This document shows, in pieces, positions 31,840 through 42,485 of a stretch of 64,000 nucleotides of DNA. Under the pieces are notes generated by a model. It was not told where the DNA came from and did not search any database. It saw nothing but the letters and a program-made list of their open reading frames with translations. The stretch's first letter is position 1; the number at the start of each line of letters is the position of its first letter. Origin of the DNA: Blastobasis lacticolella (taxonomy: Eukaryota; Arthropoda; Insecta; Lepidoptera; Blastobasidae); NCBI GenBank assembly GCA_905147135.1, contig LR990053.1, positions 5,840,501-5,904,500 on the forward strand, written 5' to 3'. Position numbers and translations under genes: made by a program.

Positions 31840-32125
31840 TCCTTTTTATTATCGAACAACGAGGGGGACAAGAGATCGTCACCCATTTATGGTAGATGTC
31901 CCACCATCTCGTACTAAGCGTTTTGCATCCACTTTTCTTATGCGCACTGCAAAGGACTGGAACTCTCTACCTGAGTCATTGTTCCCCGATAAGTATAACC
32001 TTGGGGTCTTCAAATCAAGAGTGAATAGGTATCTTCTAGGCAAGCATACTACATCTTCGACCTCATCGTCGCTTTCCATCAGGTGAGTTGAGGTCAAATG
32101 ACAGCCTATTAATAATAAAAAAAAG
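31840..32125 (+). pseudogene. LINE-X reverse-transcriptase C-terminus, open
   Basis: The frame ending at 32086 carries 'TRDRHPFMVDVPPSRTKRF', then 'FLMRTAKDWNSLPESLFP', then 'YNLGVFKSRVNRYLL', the best-preserved LINE C-terminus in the window (about 80 residues). It ends TGA, followed by a short 3' UTR and A8 near 32120. The enzyme domain itself is absent: a 5'-truncated copy. Confidence 0.85.
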
Positions 32126-33310
32126 GGCTATTGCGATACAAGATTGCCTTCGTGCAGGGCTCACAGTGAACTTAAATATACCTAACACCATTCTTGTTAT
32201 TTTTTGTTACTACTAACCTGTATGTAACCTATTAAGTTAAATAATTTTATCCTTATTCTTGTTCGTTCGTTAGTATCGACTAATTATTTGACGGTCAAAT
32301 TTATTTGACCGACTGTTGATATGATAAGACTTTCGGATTAACGTATTCTGTTCATATGTTCTGTGAATGTGAATAAATAAATAATCATCTGGTTGATTTT
32401 AAAATCATAACATTCGAGTGCTAACCATTACAATAAAACCATTGAAACCCCGAACCGATTGAAAAGTTTAAACATCACAACCTCCCAAACAAATATTCGA
32501 CCAAAAGATTTTCGCTAACCTGTTTTTCCCTTTTGTTGTGTCAAAGCATACTTGATCCGCTCTGTTAAATAAATTCCGACATCCAGCATTAATGGCCTAC
32601 CCTTCCTCCCTTGGTTGGTGTATTTGCGGGTGTCCGCGGGGTAGCCCGACCCATGGTAGTGGTGGAAGTTATCGTTAGTGGCGTTTAGGGGAAATGGACA
32701 AATCCATGGGAAAAGCCACCAAAGCAAATATTTGAAAAGTTCCGTCCGGCGAGCACCTGCGGTCACATTGGACGTGTCCCGTTGACAGGGATTGTATAGA
32801 GCTGTTACTAAAAGTCCGTTTAAGGAGGCCATCTGAATTGAGATGGAGTATCCATTAAAACAAAGGCTTTTTTAATTAAACGAATTTTGTAAGCGTTTGT
32901 TTCGTTAAATATATAATGTAAAATAAACATGTCTTACTAAATTTAATGGTCATTATGTAACCAGCACCGTTTCCCACAAAACAGTTAAATAGAAAAAAAT
33001 ACCAACGCCTTTTCAAGCTCGTCAATATCTTAGAAATGTCTACTATTTATGTTGCTGTGATCCCGTTTGAAGTTCTAATCATCACAATGACAACTTACTA
33101 GGCTTACATGAATTGTAAACAAGCAGGTGCTCGTAAATAAAAATATTGTACCTACTAATGATTGTACGTAATAACATATTTTATAGCTGTGTATGCTGTA
33201 TAATTACGAGTTGTAATTAAAGTCTGCATTAAGTTAATTTAAATATTTTGGTAGGCAAATCGTGTACACATCAAATTAAATCGGTATAAATCCACTTATT
33301 TATGAGTGGT
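32126..33310. other. No gene seen
   Basis: 'GTGAATAAATAAATAATC' at about 32370 resembles a LINE terminus. The 105-codon minus frame 32515-32832 has no recognised motif. Confidence 0.45.
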
Positions 33311-33520
33311 TCCTGATGACGATTTGGTCAACATACCGGATCTGCCACGCAGAGGTCCCGGGTTAGATTCCTGGCCAGGCAGAATTTGAAATGATGAATT
33401 TTAATTGTAATATGTATAAAAAGTATGTATTTAAAAGTACATAAAAGTAGTTATACATTTTTTGCATCCATAACACAATATTTCTTTACTTTGGGGCAAG
33501 ATGGCGCTGTGTGAATTGTC
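33311..33520 (+). mobile_element. SINE-T, tRNA-derived
   Basis: 'AGGTCCCGGGTTAGATTCC' is a mutated B box. 'ATGATGAATTTTAATTG' and 'GGGGCAAGATGGCGCTGTG' follow the order of the 3.9-kb copy. The A-box half is decayed. Confidence 0.75.
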
Positions 33521-34267
33521 CAGGCATATTTATTTATTTATGAAATATTTATTTAGGTTGGTAATTGAAAGACCCCCAGGCACGAAAACATTGTAGAAAC
33601 AAAAATTACCTATCAATCACCGTTATATCAGCTCTATACAGATTCTCGTAGAAAAACTCCTTACTTTCGTACCCTTATTTTATTTCGCGACTCAATACAT
33701 TCTCTATTTTTGGTCCTCCATGACAAGTATTTGCTCTGCCCTTTGTGAGGGCGAGAGGGCAGCTTCTGAGGGCCCAAGAGGGCTAGGCCTCAAGTGTCGG
33801 CCGTGCCTCTGCTATCTTATTAGTTGTCGTGTGTAGACTGTAATTGTATTTTGGTCCGGCGAATTTATAGGTTTGGGGTCAACCTCTTGTAGATTGTTAA
33901 TATTTTTGTTTGTGTAGTTGTGTGGAAGGGGTGTAGTGTGTTACAACATCCTTTGAATTACCTATGGATAGGTGGGAATGTATAAAATTGGAAGCGTTGC
34001 TTTGGATCCGTAATCAGGTAATTTTGACAGAGTTTTCTTATATTACTTCAATTGAGCACTAAGAGATGATTTTTGAATTTTTCTACGGAGAGGGAAGGAA
34101 AACACAAAAACTGAACAACGCGGAGTCTCGACACTTAACAAAATATGATTATGTAAATTTTTCACAAAGGTTTCAGGACCCATACCCATCATCTGGGGTC
34201 ATAGTCACAAAACTCATTTACCTCCATGAAACGAAACAAATTGGCTACAACTTAGAATTAACGGTAC
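33521..34267. other. No gene seen
   Basis: Unrecognised; a short G+C-rich part at 33740-33800. Confidence 0.5.
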
Positions 34268-34286
34268 TAATATGGTGGAACTGGTG

Positions 34287-34628
34287 GCATGTTGGAGCGT
34301 CGGTGGCCGAGTGGTTAAGGTATCCGACTCGTAAGCAAATGGTACCGGGTTCGAATCCCACTGCGGCCATGTACCAATGACTATTCTTTGGGTTTTGTAC
34401 ATTAGATAGTGAATGCTAACCAATGCTTTTACGGTGAGGAAACACATCGTGATGAAACCTGTAAATTCAGGCGACTGAATGTGTAACCATGATCCAGTCT
34501 GGTCAGGTTCACGGAGGTCAAATGGCAGTCGCTCCCTGTTATTATCTCATCTGCCAAATCCTGGATCATGGCCAAGGCGGACACCGGGCTCTAACGGCAT
34601 ATATCGACAATACCGCCACGATGATTAT
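34287..34628 (+). mobile_element. SINE-A, full head, with 19-bp target-site duplication
   Basis: Head from 34299 ('GTCGGTGGCCGAGTGGTTAA') with B box 'GGGTTCGAATCCC'. The body is complete, but the tail breaks off after 'GGACACCGGGCTC', so the usual 'GGGACATTAACGCC' end is lost or replaced. Flanks 34268-34286 and 34629-34647 are TAATATGGYGGAACTGGTG with one difference. The open frame spanning the head (34066-34380) is not a gene. Confidence 0.92.
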
Positions 34629-34647
34629 TAATATGGCGGAACTGGTG

Positions 34648-35253
34648 CAAAAATGTTTTATTTGTTTATTACTCAAAATTCATTACAACATCCATTCACC
34701 ACACACCTAACAACGACTCAATTACAAAATAAACCCTTCCCACAACGCAAACAAACTCCACTAAATATTGAGCCAGTGTGTATGTATAATACAAATTAAT
34801 GTTCGCTAGTCCACCGAAACTTACGACGTATCCCGCTAAAGTAGGCCCTCGGGTATATCTGTAGACGTAGGTTTAATTAATCCTATGCTGTTATCCACAA
34901 AGCGATCTTTCTTGGAGACTGTTTTGACCCGCCTCGGGCGGCGTCTTCGGCTCATATTGAGCTTGCTTTACTCGTAAAGCCTCTCGAAGCAACGCCTGGA
35001 TTTGGATGCGCGAACGCAAGTGCGACGTATGGAGGTACGTGGAGTATTGAGCTTTGTTGAAAGAAATAAGACCCTTATTAACATCGTTCGCGACGGCAAA
35101 ACAGGGATGTTATGAGTTTCACGTGTGTATCGGTGTATATGTGGAAGTGTGTCTGTTGAGGCGTCGTAGCCTCCGAATACTCCTAATTAAATGAAGATTG
35201 TTGAAGCTTGGTTTCATTTAAATCGGTTTAGTAGTTTAGGATATATTTGAGTA
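34648..35253. other. No gene; possible repeat end
   Basis: 35190-35245 ('AAATCGGTTTAGTAGTTTAG') resembles the end of an RTE-like repeat. Otherwise unrecognised. Confidence 0.4.
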
Positions 35254-35870
35254 CATGAATGAATGAATGAATGAATAACGCTTTATTGCACAATCAAAAG
35301 AATACAATGTGTACTTACAATTAACAGCAGGAGAAGCAACAGGCGGCCTTATCGCTTAAAGCGATTTCTTCCAGGCAACCTTTTTGAGTAGTTAACTGTC
35401 GACAGAAGTGCAAGATAAGGAAATAAGCTGAGAGTAAGCCCGTTCAACATAAAGACATATTGGTGTAATTTTAATTAATACTAGACTAATAGACTAGATA
35501 AATTTAAATACATAGCATAATACTATAAATACATATTTAAAAACATAACAGAAGAGAGTAAGGTTTATCTGGAAAGATAAACAGCAAGCACATAAGGTAC
35601 CTAACAAGAATTATGAGAAGCAATGGACTTGAAGAAGCTTTATGGGACAGACTGTAGAAGATAAGCTTTAACCAGCTTTTTAAAAGATGGTGCAGTTTTG
35701 GCTAGGCGGATGTCCACTGGCAATGAATGCCACAGTCTAATCGACTGGACAGTAAACATGTATATTTGATTGAGGGTTTTCGATGTTTTTCTGTCCGTTG
35801 ACATTAAAATACATGCGAATCTTCCAATGGCAACGTAAAAGATTGAAGTCCTTGCACAAAATACACAAAC
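35254..35870 (-). pseudogene. LINE-Y C-terminus with 3' UTR and ATTC tail
   Basis: On the minus strand a frame from at least 35868 to a TAA at 35640-35642 contains 'VAIGRFACILMSTD', 'SIRLWHSLPVDIR' and 'PSFKKLVKAYLLQ', the C-terminal hallmark of non-LTR retrotransposon polyproteins (R-x-W-N-x-L-P then F-K-x-x-L-K-x-x-L). A 3' UTR of about 360 bp follows, ending in TTTATTGCAC-type signal complement and (GAAT)5 at 35257-35276. The frame has no start codon, so simple ORF listing misses it. Confidence 0.8.
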
Positions 35871-36440
35871 ATCATGTCAGCGCTGCCAACAAGTCGATAT
35901 ACACACTTTCGGACTGATCATATGAGTTTGTTTGTTTAGTTACTCAGGATGAATTGTTATCGCAAATTATTCTGAAACGTTACTTGAGAACGTCTTTTTA
36001 TTTCGCGTTTCATTATCATTTCATCTAAGTTCTATGAAGCAAACCTTAACAATTTCCATACCCAACTTCGCCATTGCGCACCTAGCTCCATACCTGCGCT
36101 TGCGCAGATCCCGGTAAAGAGTAAACGCCTACGCATCGCGTCATAGAGCCTCGCGTGTCTAATCCCCTACACAATGCCAGCATTTAGATGTTGTTAAATA
36201 CCATAATGCTGTATACTTCGGCTGGATAATGTGCTACGGTGAAGATCGTACGCACGTGTGTTAGACCATGGTTATCTAGCCGTTAGGAGGGTCAATGGCT
36301 AAGTTTCTGGTTCGTAATGGATAAGCGATTCGAAGGATGGGTGGCGGATTTCAAACGAAGTGGTTGTAGTTACGTTTAAGATATTCATTTATACGTGTCA
36401 TAGATATTTTGACACTCGATTTACTGGTGAAATTGTCATT
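35871..36440. other. No gene seen
   Basis: May include a few more bases of LINE-Y at its left edge. Otherwise unrecognised. Confidence 0.45.
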
Positions 36441-36718
36441 TTGGCGTTAATGTCCCGGTTGTGCTCTCTAGGGCCCGATGTCCGAAGTAAATTACAGTGA
36501 AGTCTGTAATCCTCCGTGATCCTGTTTACAGGGGAATCTGACCAGATTGGATCAAGATTACACATTTAGTCGCCTGAATATGCAGGTTTCATCACGACGT
36601 TTTCCCTCACCGGTTAGTGTTCAACAAATGTTCATAACTCAGACGAGTCATTGGTACATACCGACACTGAAGTTAAAATCTGGTAACCCTTAATAAGGTA
36701 ATTAGGCCACCGACACTC
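36441..36718 (-). mobile_element. SINE-A with decayed head
   Basis: Reverse copy from 'TTGGCGTTAATGTCCCGG' to 'CATAACTCAGACGAGTC', followed by a degraded head ending 'AGGCCACCGACACTCC' at about 36718. Part of the 3' third (the GATCTGCCAAATCCTGG segment) is deleted. No clear target duplication. Confidence 0.82.
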
Positions 36719-37178
36719 CTGATCTGCAAGCTAAATATGGTTCAAATAACTCTGTAGATACCAAAATACCCTTTTTTATCACACTACGGCGGAGCTAAGG
36801 AAGGATATTGAACTTAACATTATATTTGTAAGTGATAATATTTTAATGGGTATGGGACAAGGGGTTCGCCTTCCTGTTATCTGCGTACTTGGAATTAATT
36901 ATATTAATATGGTGGTGGACTAAAATATCGACTCAAGGCTTGCCTGACTGAAAAATAACTCTACGGGCCTGTATGTTTCTAAAGCATAAAGTCATATAGG
37001 TATTGAAAGGAGGCCACTTTTAAATTTGCTATGTAGATTGAGTTATTTTTTCCAAATTCGCCCAACAAACCTAGAGTCGAGTTTTTAGTCGAGTTTAGAC
37101 CTACTTAATTTCGGAAAACTGTTATCACATCTCCTCAACAAAGCTTGATCCACATAAAATATCATTTTATTAATATTT
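36719..37178. other. No gene seen
   Basis: Unrecognised sequence leading into the hairpin. Confidence 0.5.
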
Positions 37179-37478
37179 CGGAGATGATCATGAGACTCTT
37201 AGTCCATCTTTTTGGCCTGGATGTCGATTGGTGCGCCACCTGACGGGTGGCTTGCAACTACTATGACAACGTCACAAGCAGCATGGCGGCGACGGCTTAC
37301 GCTTTACGCTTCTTCGCTCTTGAATGGTTTATAGTTCTTGGTCCCAATATCCTTGCGGCTGCCGTCGCCGCCATGATGCTTGTGACGTTGTCATAGTAGT
37401 TGCAAGCCACCCGTCAGGTGGCGCATCAATCGACATCCAGGCCAAAGAGATGGACTAAGAGACTCATGATCATCTCCG
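37179..37478. repeat. 300-bp near-perfect long hairpin / foldback element
   Basis: 37179-37296 and the complement of 37361-37478 match over 118 bp with four substitutions and no gaps, around a 64-bp loop. Outside the arms the A+T-rich flanks ('TTATTAATATTT' and complement 'TTATTATATTTGT') also pair loosely. The arms include 'GCGCCACCTGACGGGTGGC', itself partly palindromic, and 'ATGGCGGCGACGG'. It does not resemble any other repeat in the window. It may be a foldback or MITE insertion, or a hairpin-RNA locus; nothing in the sequence shows transcription. Confidence 0.85.
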
Positions 37479-38629
37479 ACAAATATAATAATCCTATCCG
37501 CGTCCTGCCGGCGTCACGTTATCACAACACACTTCCGAAGGCCTGTTAGGAGAGTTTTCTTTTAGAAATAAGTAGTGCCTGCTGTGTCATTTATTACTTT
37601 GTCATATCGTGTACCTATGTACAATAAACGGTAAAATAAATAAATAGATTTCACAGTAAATCCGTGATTCAATTTACGATCCCAGTCTGCCCTTTACTCT
37701 ACCGGAGAGTCGTACCGAAAATTAAATTTAACAACAGAACTAAACGACTCCCATCTGTACCCTTCGTCCCATTACGGCACTAGTGGCGTAAATAATTAGA
37801 GTTCGTGTGCCGCGGCCGGTGTAACCCGCGATTGACATTTCGCTCGACCCAATTCGGTGTCCACAATCGAACTGAGGTAGAACGGAACGCAATATGTCAG
37901 CGGCGAGTGGCCCCGCCTAATCTATACTTAACTATCTGAGTACACCATTATTCTAATACAAAACAATAATTCCCTTCAAAGCGCATGACATTAAGAAATT
38001 ATTAGGTTGCGCGCATCCGCGTAAGGGCCGGTGCCCGGGGGCTTTGGCGCGGGGCACACTGGGTGCAGGTAATGGGTGCTTTGTTTTGTATCCAACTGAG
38101 ATATGTACGGATGTCGCTGGTAAAGCATATCGGGCTTCGGAGACAGTCATTTCTGGTCGTACCGTATCATACCGTATTGTACCGGCCATATATCACAGGC
38201 CTCTGAGCAAATAGGCCAGTCAGCATAGGGTCTTTCACAAATACGAAAATGGGCAGCAGAATTAAATTTCGAAGGTATATTTTTAATCCTCGCAAAAAGT
38301 GATGTATAAAGGTCGATGTGTCTGTTCGCATTCAGTTCGTTCTACTCACTTTTCCCTTTTTCACTTTCCTTTTTATTTATGAATTTATTCAACGTACGTA
38401 CAACTTCGTCATAAACTTAAACTAGAGGTATTCCCTACTCCTTATCCTTAAACTAGAGGTATTCCTAGTGCAAAGGTGCGTATAACACCAGCAGCCATGC
38501 TGAATGGCGATGGACAGCATCAGCAACAGGAATGACATTATACTTATAAGGTTAATATTATTTAAAAACGTTTACCTATATTATAGAACATAATATTTAA
38601 ACATACTAAGAAGGGGCACTCTCATAGTG
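37479..38629. other. No gene; short duplication
   Basis: 'TTAAACTAGAGGTATTCC' occurs at about 38418 and 38449. The 78-codon minus frame at 37953-38189 has no motif. Confidence 0.45.
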
Positions 38630-38816
38630 CCGCCGCCACACACCACCGCTCTCAAGACAGGAGACGTACAAGCGCGCGGCGTGGGCGCGGGCCCGCGGCT
38701 CCCATTCTCCTGCACACGTCGCTATCACTCGGCGGCAGGACGGGGCAGCATCACGACAAGGCAGGGAAGGGAACGGGTCATGTGCGTTTGCTGCTGGAAA
38801 AGCGACATCGGTGGGT
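38630..38816. other. G+C-rich block
   Basis: High G+C with many CpG ('GCGCGCGGCGTGGGCGCGGG') in A+T-rich flanks. Frames are open on both strands (38627-38818 plus, 38606-38881 minus), which at this composition is expected. It directly precedes a SINE-A head. Might be an unrecognised G+C-rich repeat or a relic exon. Confidence 0.3.
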
Positions 38817-38955
38817 AAGGGGTCTGACTCGGAGCTCGAGGTGTACCTCAGGGTTCGCATCCCAGTGCCGCCATGTAGCAAATACTCTTTTCCGACTCTA
38901 GGACGCAGTGGGATTCGAACTAGTTACTTCACACGGCCGATGCTCCTAGACGAAT
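38817..38955. mobile_element. Two SINE-A head fragments in opposite orientation
   Basis: 38821-38880 is a plus-strand head ('AGGGTTCGCATCCCAGTGCC' then 'GCCATGTAGCAAATACTC'). About 25 bp later a minus-strand head piece begins ('CGCAGTGGGATTCGAACTAG', complement of the B-box region) and runs to about 38945. Both lack bodies. Confidence 0.6.
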
Positions 38956-39182
38956 GTAATTTAGTAGAATGACAATAAAATTCACTCCATTGATAGAAAC
39001 GATATTGCGTCTGTCTCAATATATGTGGCTGATTTTGTCCTACACTACTGTACTATAGAGTTCTCAATAGATAATACTGTAAAGCTATGTCATAACACTC
39101 GTATAGATACATGTGTGTCTCGTATAGATACATAGCAACAGCGATAAGGTAGGACGTAAATGACGTTACAATCATTATAATT

Positions 39183-39302
39183 TAGATTATAATCTTCAAG
39201 GCTAGAGTGAATAGGCTGTCCCTGGCATGCCCCATCTTCGGCCGGCACTTACAACCAGGTGAGAGGGTAAAGTGCCTAGCCAGCCAGTCGAAAAAAGAAC
39301 AA
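39183..39302 (+). mobile_element. LINE-X end fragment
   Basis: 'ATCTTCAAGGCTAGAGTGAA' continues 'TAGGCTGTCCCTGGCATGCC', aligning with the coding end at 14890-14920. It then follows the 3' UTR to 'CAGCCAGTCGAAAAAAG'. Several small deletions break the frame. Confidence 0.65.
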
Positions 39303-40638
39303 GAGGTAGACAACAAAACATCTATAGGTCACCTGAAGCTAGTTTATAGGACATCGTCAGTTTAAGCAGTGCAAAGTGCAAAACACCGCGTATGAGCGAC
39401 TTCGCAGCACTGAGACCTCCACAAGAAGATAGCTCGAAGGTAATTAAACGTGCTGAATAAACTGGAACAGTGTGAAGTGGCGGCCATGATGGATTCAGGG
39501 CTAGCTGCTGTTTAGTGCGTGATGCATGGCCGTTATAAGTGGCCAAGTGTTAGTGAAAAGCAATTGCTTTTAGCGTAAATCACTTCGGCAACTTTGTAAT
39601 AAACTTCGTAAGCTCAGGATAAAACGATGTGCTGTGAAATTTGATTCGAACTGCAATATTCTGAACTGAACTGGTAGGTATTTAAATGACACTCTTCTGA
39701 AGACGAAAACAATAGACATACTTTAAATGATGGGAAACTTGGGAGGTGGCAGAAGCGTAGTCTCATTACAAGAAATCATTTTAAATGTTTCTAAATATCT
39801 GTTTATACATTGACTTGAAGCGATTGATCACATCGTATCACATTATCATAACGTGGCATGAAAGTTTGTCTTGAGTTTTTTTACGTAATAGAGCTACAGG
39901 GCATCCCACAAAGGGTTTTAAACCTCCTGTCGAGACTTCTAGTCCTTTCGGCTTCATGCCAGTTGTATCTAGCAACAGGTCCTATAGCCCATCATAAAAA
40001 GCGTTCTATTGGAAAATCTACTGGACGCTTACCCTTCGATGCGTTTCGGTATAGGTCTCACAACTCGCTCCCAAATTTTTCCACAGCCACCGAAGCTTTT
40101 AACCTACCTCATTCATTAGACCGCCAACGCAACCAAGCAACAACAAAAAAAACGTTTCAACACCAGTTACCAAAGCGTCATAAACGCACCATAACTGACG
40201 CATCAGAAACAATGGTTTCCAACTCCGCACTACAACAATATGGTAACGTTTTGCAACGTTCGTGACGATTTATCAGCGATAGTCTAATGGCTTAGCAGCT
40301 TTTAAATAACAATATGACACGCCCACAGTTGTTAATGCCCTGTTAATCGCCGCAATCTTTCTCAGGGATGCTTTAATATTTTAACTATTCAATACAAGGT
40401 TTCGTTGTGAACGGTGCGATTATTCATCGATTGTTTACAAGTAGATGCCTGTATGCCAGTGTCGATCGGTAATAGCGCTAAATAGGTAGTGTTTGTGTGT
40501 AGTGGAGTGGTTAGAACTTCTTGATCTTCAATCCAAACAGCGAGCGTTGATGACAGAACGCTCCAAAGAATGAGTTTAAGTCAGTATGAGCTGTGAATTT
40601 TGTAGTTCTAATTTAAATGTTGTCGTCATCATCATCAT
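39303..40638. other. No gene assigned; 135-codon frame
   Basis: The plus frame 39858-40265 starts ATG; its C-terminal half is Gln/His/Lys/Ser-rich and its N-terminal part hydrophobic. I recognise no family, and the length is within chance. A (CAT)n run lies at 40628-40638. Confidence 0.45.
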
Positions 40639-40656
40639 GAATTGATAAATATTAAA

Positions 40657-40743
40657 TCATCTTGGCGTTAATGTCACGGTTGTGCTCTCGAGAACGAGGG
40701 CCCGGATACCTATCGCTTACGAGTTGGATACTGCCCGGCTACC
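40657..40743 (-). mobile_element. Miniature 87-bp SINE-A (head fused to tail)
   Basis: On the minus strand the first half of the tRNA-like head ('CCAACTCGTAAGCGATAGG') runs straight into the last part of the element ('CCGGGCCCTCG' to 'GTGACATTAACGCCAAG'). The join lies in CCGGG, present at both normal positions. GAATTGWTAAATATTAAA at 40639-40656 and 40744-40761 is an 18-bp target-site duplication with one difference, so the short form itself was inserted or the deletion occurred afterwards within intact boundaries. Confidence 0.85.
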
Positions 40744-40875
40744 GAATTGTTAAATATTAAAGGATTCTACATAAACAAAACCAAACAGAAAATAAAATTT
40801 TGTTACTAATTGATTTTAGTTTTATTTAGTGATAATTAGTTAAGATCTGTTTATACTCGTGATAATATTCAGCAA

Positions 40876-41154
40876 ATCATCATCATCATCACAGGCCCGT
40901 AACATTTCACTGCAGGACTTAGGGCCTTCCCCACGAGAGGGGAGGTCATTGTCATAATCTCCACGCTTGTCAGGCGGGTTGCAGATCGCAGTGTTATAAA
41001 TATAACAATGGCAAACGCTGCTGTTCATTTTTCAGCTTACTCTCCGTTAGAGTCTCTCTCTACATCTTTTGCCTCGAACGTTAGTCGGCTTATACGACAC
41101 CCAGAGTGTAAGGGGTTGGTGCTATTCTACTCTGCCGTATACCACTCGGCCAAC
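40876..41154 (-). mobile_element. SINE-B
   Basis: Reverse full-length copy: (ATC)n at about 40876, 'GCAGGACTTAGGGCCTTCCC', 'CATAATCTCCACGCTTGTC', 'GTCGGCTTATACGACACCC' and 'CTATTCTACTCTGCCGTAT' near 41140. The frame 40840-41028 lies inside it. Confidence 0.9.
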
Positions 41155-41755
41155 ACAAACGACTTGTATACTTATTAAATATAAACTACAGAATGAACAG
41201 CCATCGTAACCCAGCCCAACTCTTCTTGTCTTGAAAACCATTTTCCAGCGCACGCGAAATCAAGTGCACTCTGCCGTGTCTATTAGAAAAGAAAAAGGGT
41301 CCTGATGTCCGTCAGAGGGCCGTAATTACCGTGCTGGGGGCACGCTGCGAATTCCCAGTGTCACGCCATATGTCCCTGAGAGGTGCGGATTTAGGGACAA
41401 ACGGGACAAATGGTGGGGATGGGACAGAAAAATGACGTGACAATGAGTTGCGTTGGTGTGGCCGTGGCGCCGACGTGTCTAGTTCTGTGTGAAAAAGTGA
41501 TTGATTTAAAATTTAATCGGGCGTTCATAGAAATAAAGTTTTTAGTTTATACCAGTATGCAGTGAAGAGTGGACAGTTTGGACTGGAAGGATGTTGATAG
41601 TTGTTAAATTGAGTTATAAGATGCAGAAAATTTTGTTGAATCAAAATTATTTGTTTGAACATTTTTGCAAGTTTTTATTTTTAGTAGTAATTCTTTATCA
41701 CTTGTTACAGTAACGTAAATAATAGATTTTATTGTCATTATGAAATTTTGCTAAC
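41155..41755. other. No gene seen
   Basis: No repeat recognised. G-rich around 41380-41440 ('GGGACAAATGGTGGGGATGG'). Confidence 0.5.
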
Positions 41756-42028
41756 CTGAATAATATAATACAGTAAGCCGTTACCAGCTTCTTCAGTATT
41801 CACAGCAGCTACCAGCTTCGTTCTGGCAACATAGTTTCCGTCTGAAGAGAATCGTGCCAACAAATTGACCCGTTTAACCTTTACAAATGGTTGTATCTCA
41901 CCCACCTGAGCCGGGCATTCCGTCACGTGGTTGTTATGACACACACGTACGGGGAACAAATATGGCGGCCATTTATACGGTGATAAGTCACGACCTAATC
42001 CGGCCCTGGCCTGTCGCCGCCACCCCAT
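41756..42028 (-). CDS. Possible exon, 91 codons, weak
   Basis: From an ATG at 42028-42026 the minus strand stays open to 41738. At 41758-41756 it reads CAG followed by GTTAGC, a usable splice donor, giving 91 codons in phase 0. The predicted peptide has a basic N-terminus (MGWRRQARAGLGRD) and a balanced centre including 'VKVKRVNLLARFSSDGNY' and 'KLVAAVNTEEAGNGLLYY', which reads more like protein than most frames here. A TAA lies immediately upstream, so it would be a first coding exon or begin after a non-canonical acceptor. No family recognised and no partner exon identified. Confidence 0.2.
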
Positions 42029-42155
42029 CACTTAGTGTCTGAAGGACGCGCTCCTTGTGTTTCGTTATGGTGTGGTTATAGTGGGATTAACTAAGAAAAT
42101 ATATATCCTTAAGATAAAAAAAATATTTTTTCGTAACAAAGGGATACGAGCAAGC

Positions 42156-42485
42156 CCGTCACCTGATGGAAAGTGGTCATCACCGCCCGGGGACACTCGT
42201 AACCCACGGATGGTTTAGTCAAGTCAAGGGTGAAATTATGCTGTTGCTAGGACTCTGCGCTTGCATGGTCCACCGCTTCATAATTTTTTGAGGCCCAGCA
42301 ATAATGCTTGTGCTGTTGTGTTCCAGTCATAAAATAAGGAGACCAGTATATCCAAAGGAATTACAGGCAGACGCGAGGCATGCCAAATAATCATCAGTAA
42401 TTTCCTTTCTTCCTTCACCTACCTAGACACTTAACCTGAGGTCTGATGGCAGTCAAATATATGATATTTAATAGTAAAAAAATCC
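42156..42485. mobile_element. Composite of LINE 3' fragments
   Basis: 42156-42210 ('CCCGTCACCTGATGGAAAG') is a minus-strand LINE 3' UTR. 42290-42370 ('GGCCCAGCAATAATGCTTG', 'TTGTGTTCCAGTC') is plus-oriented and REP-E-like. 42415-42485 ('GGTCTGATGGCAGTCAAATA' plus A5) is a LINE-X end. Three different retroposon scraps sit side by side. Confidence 0.55.
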
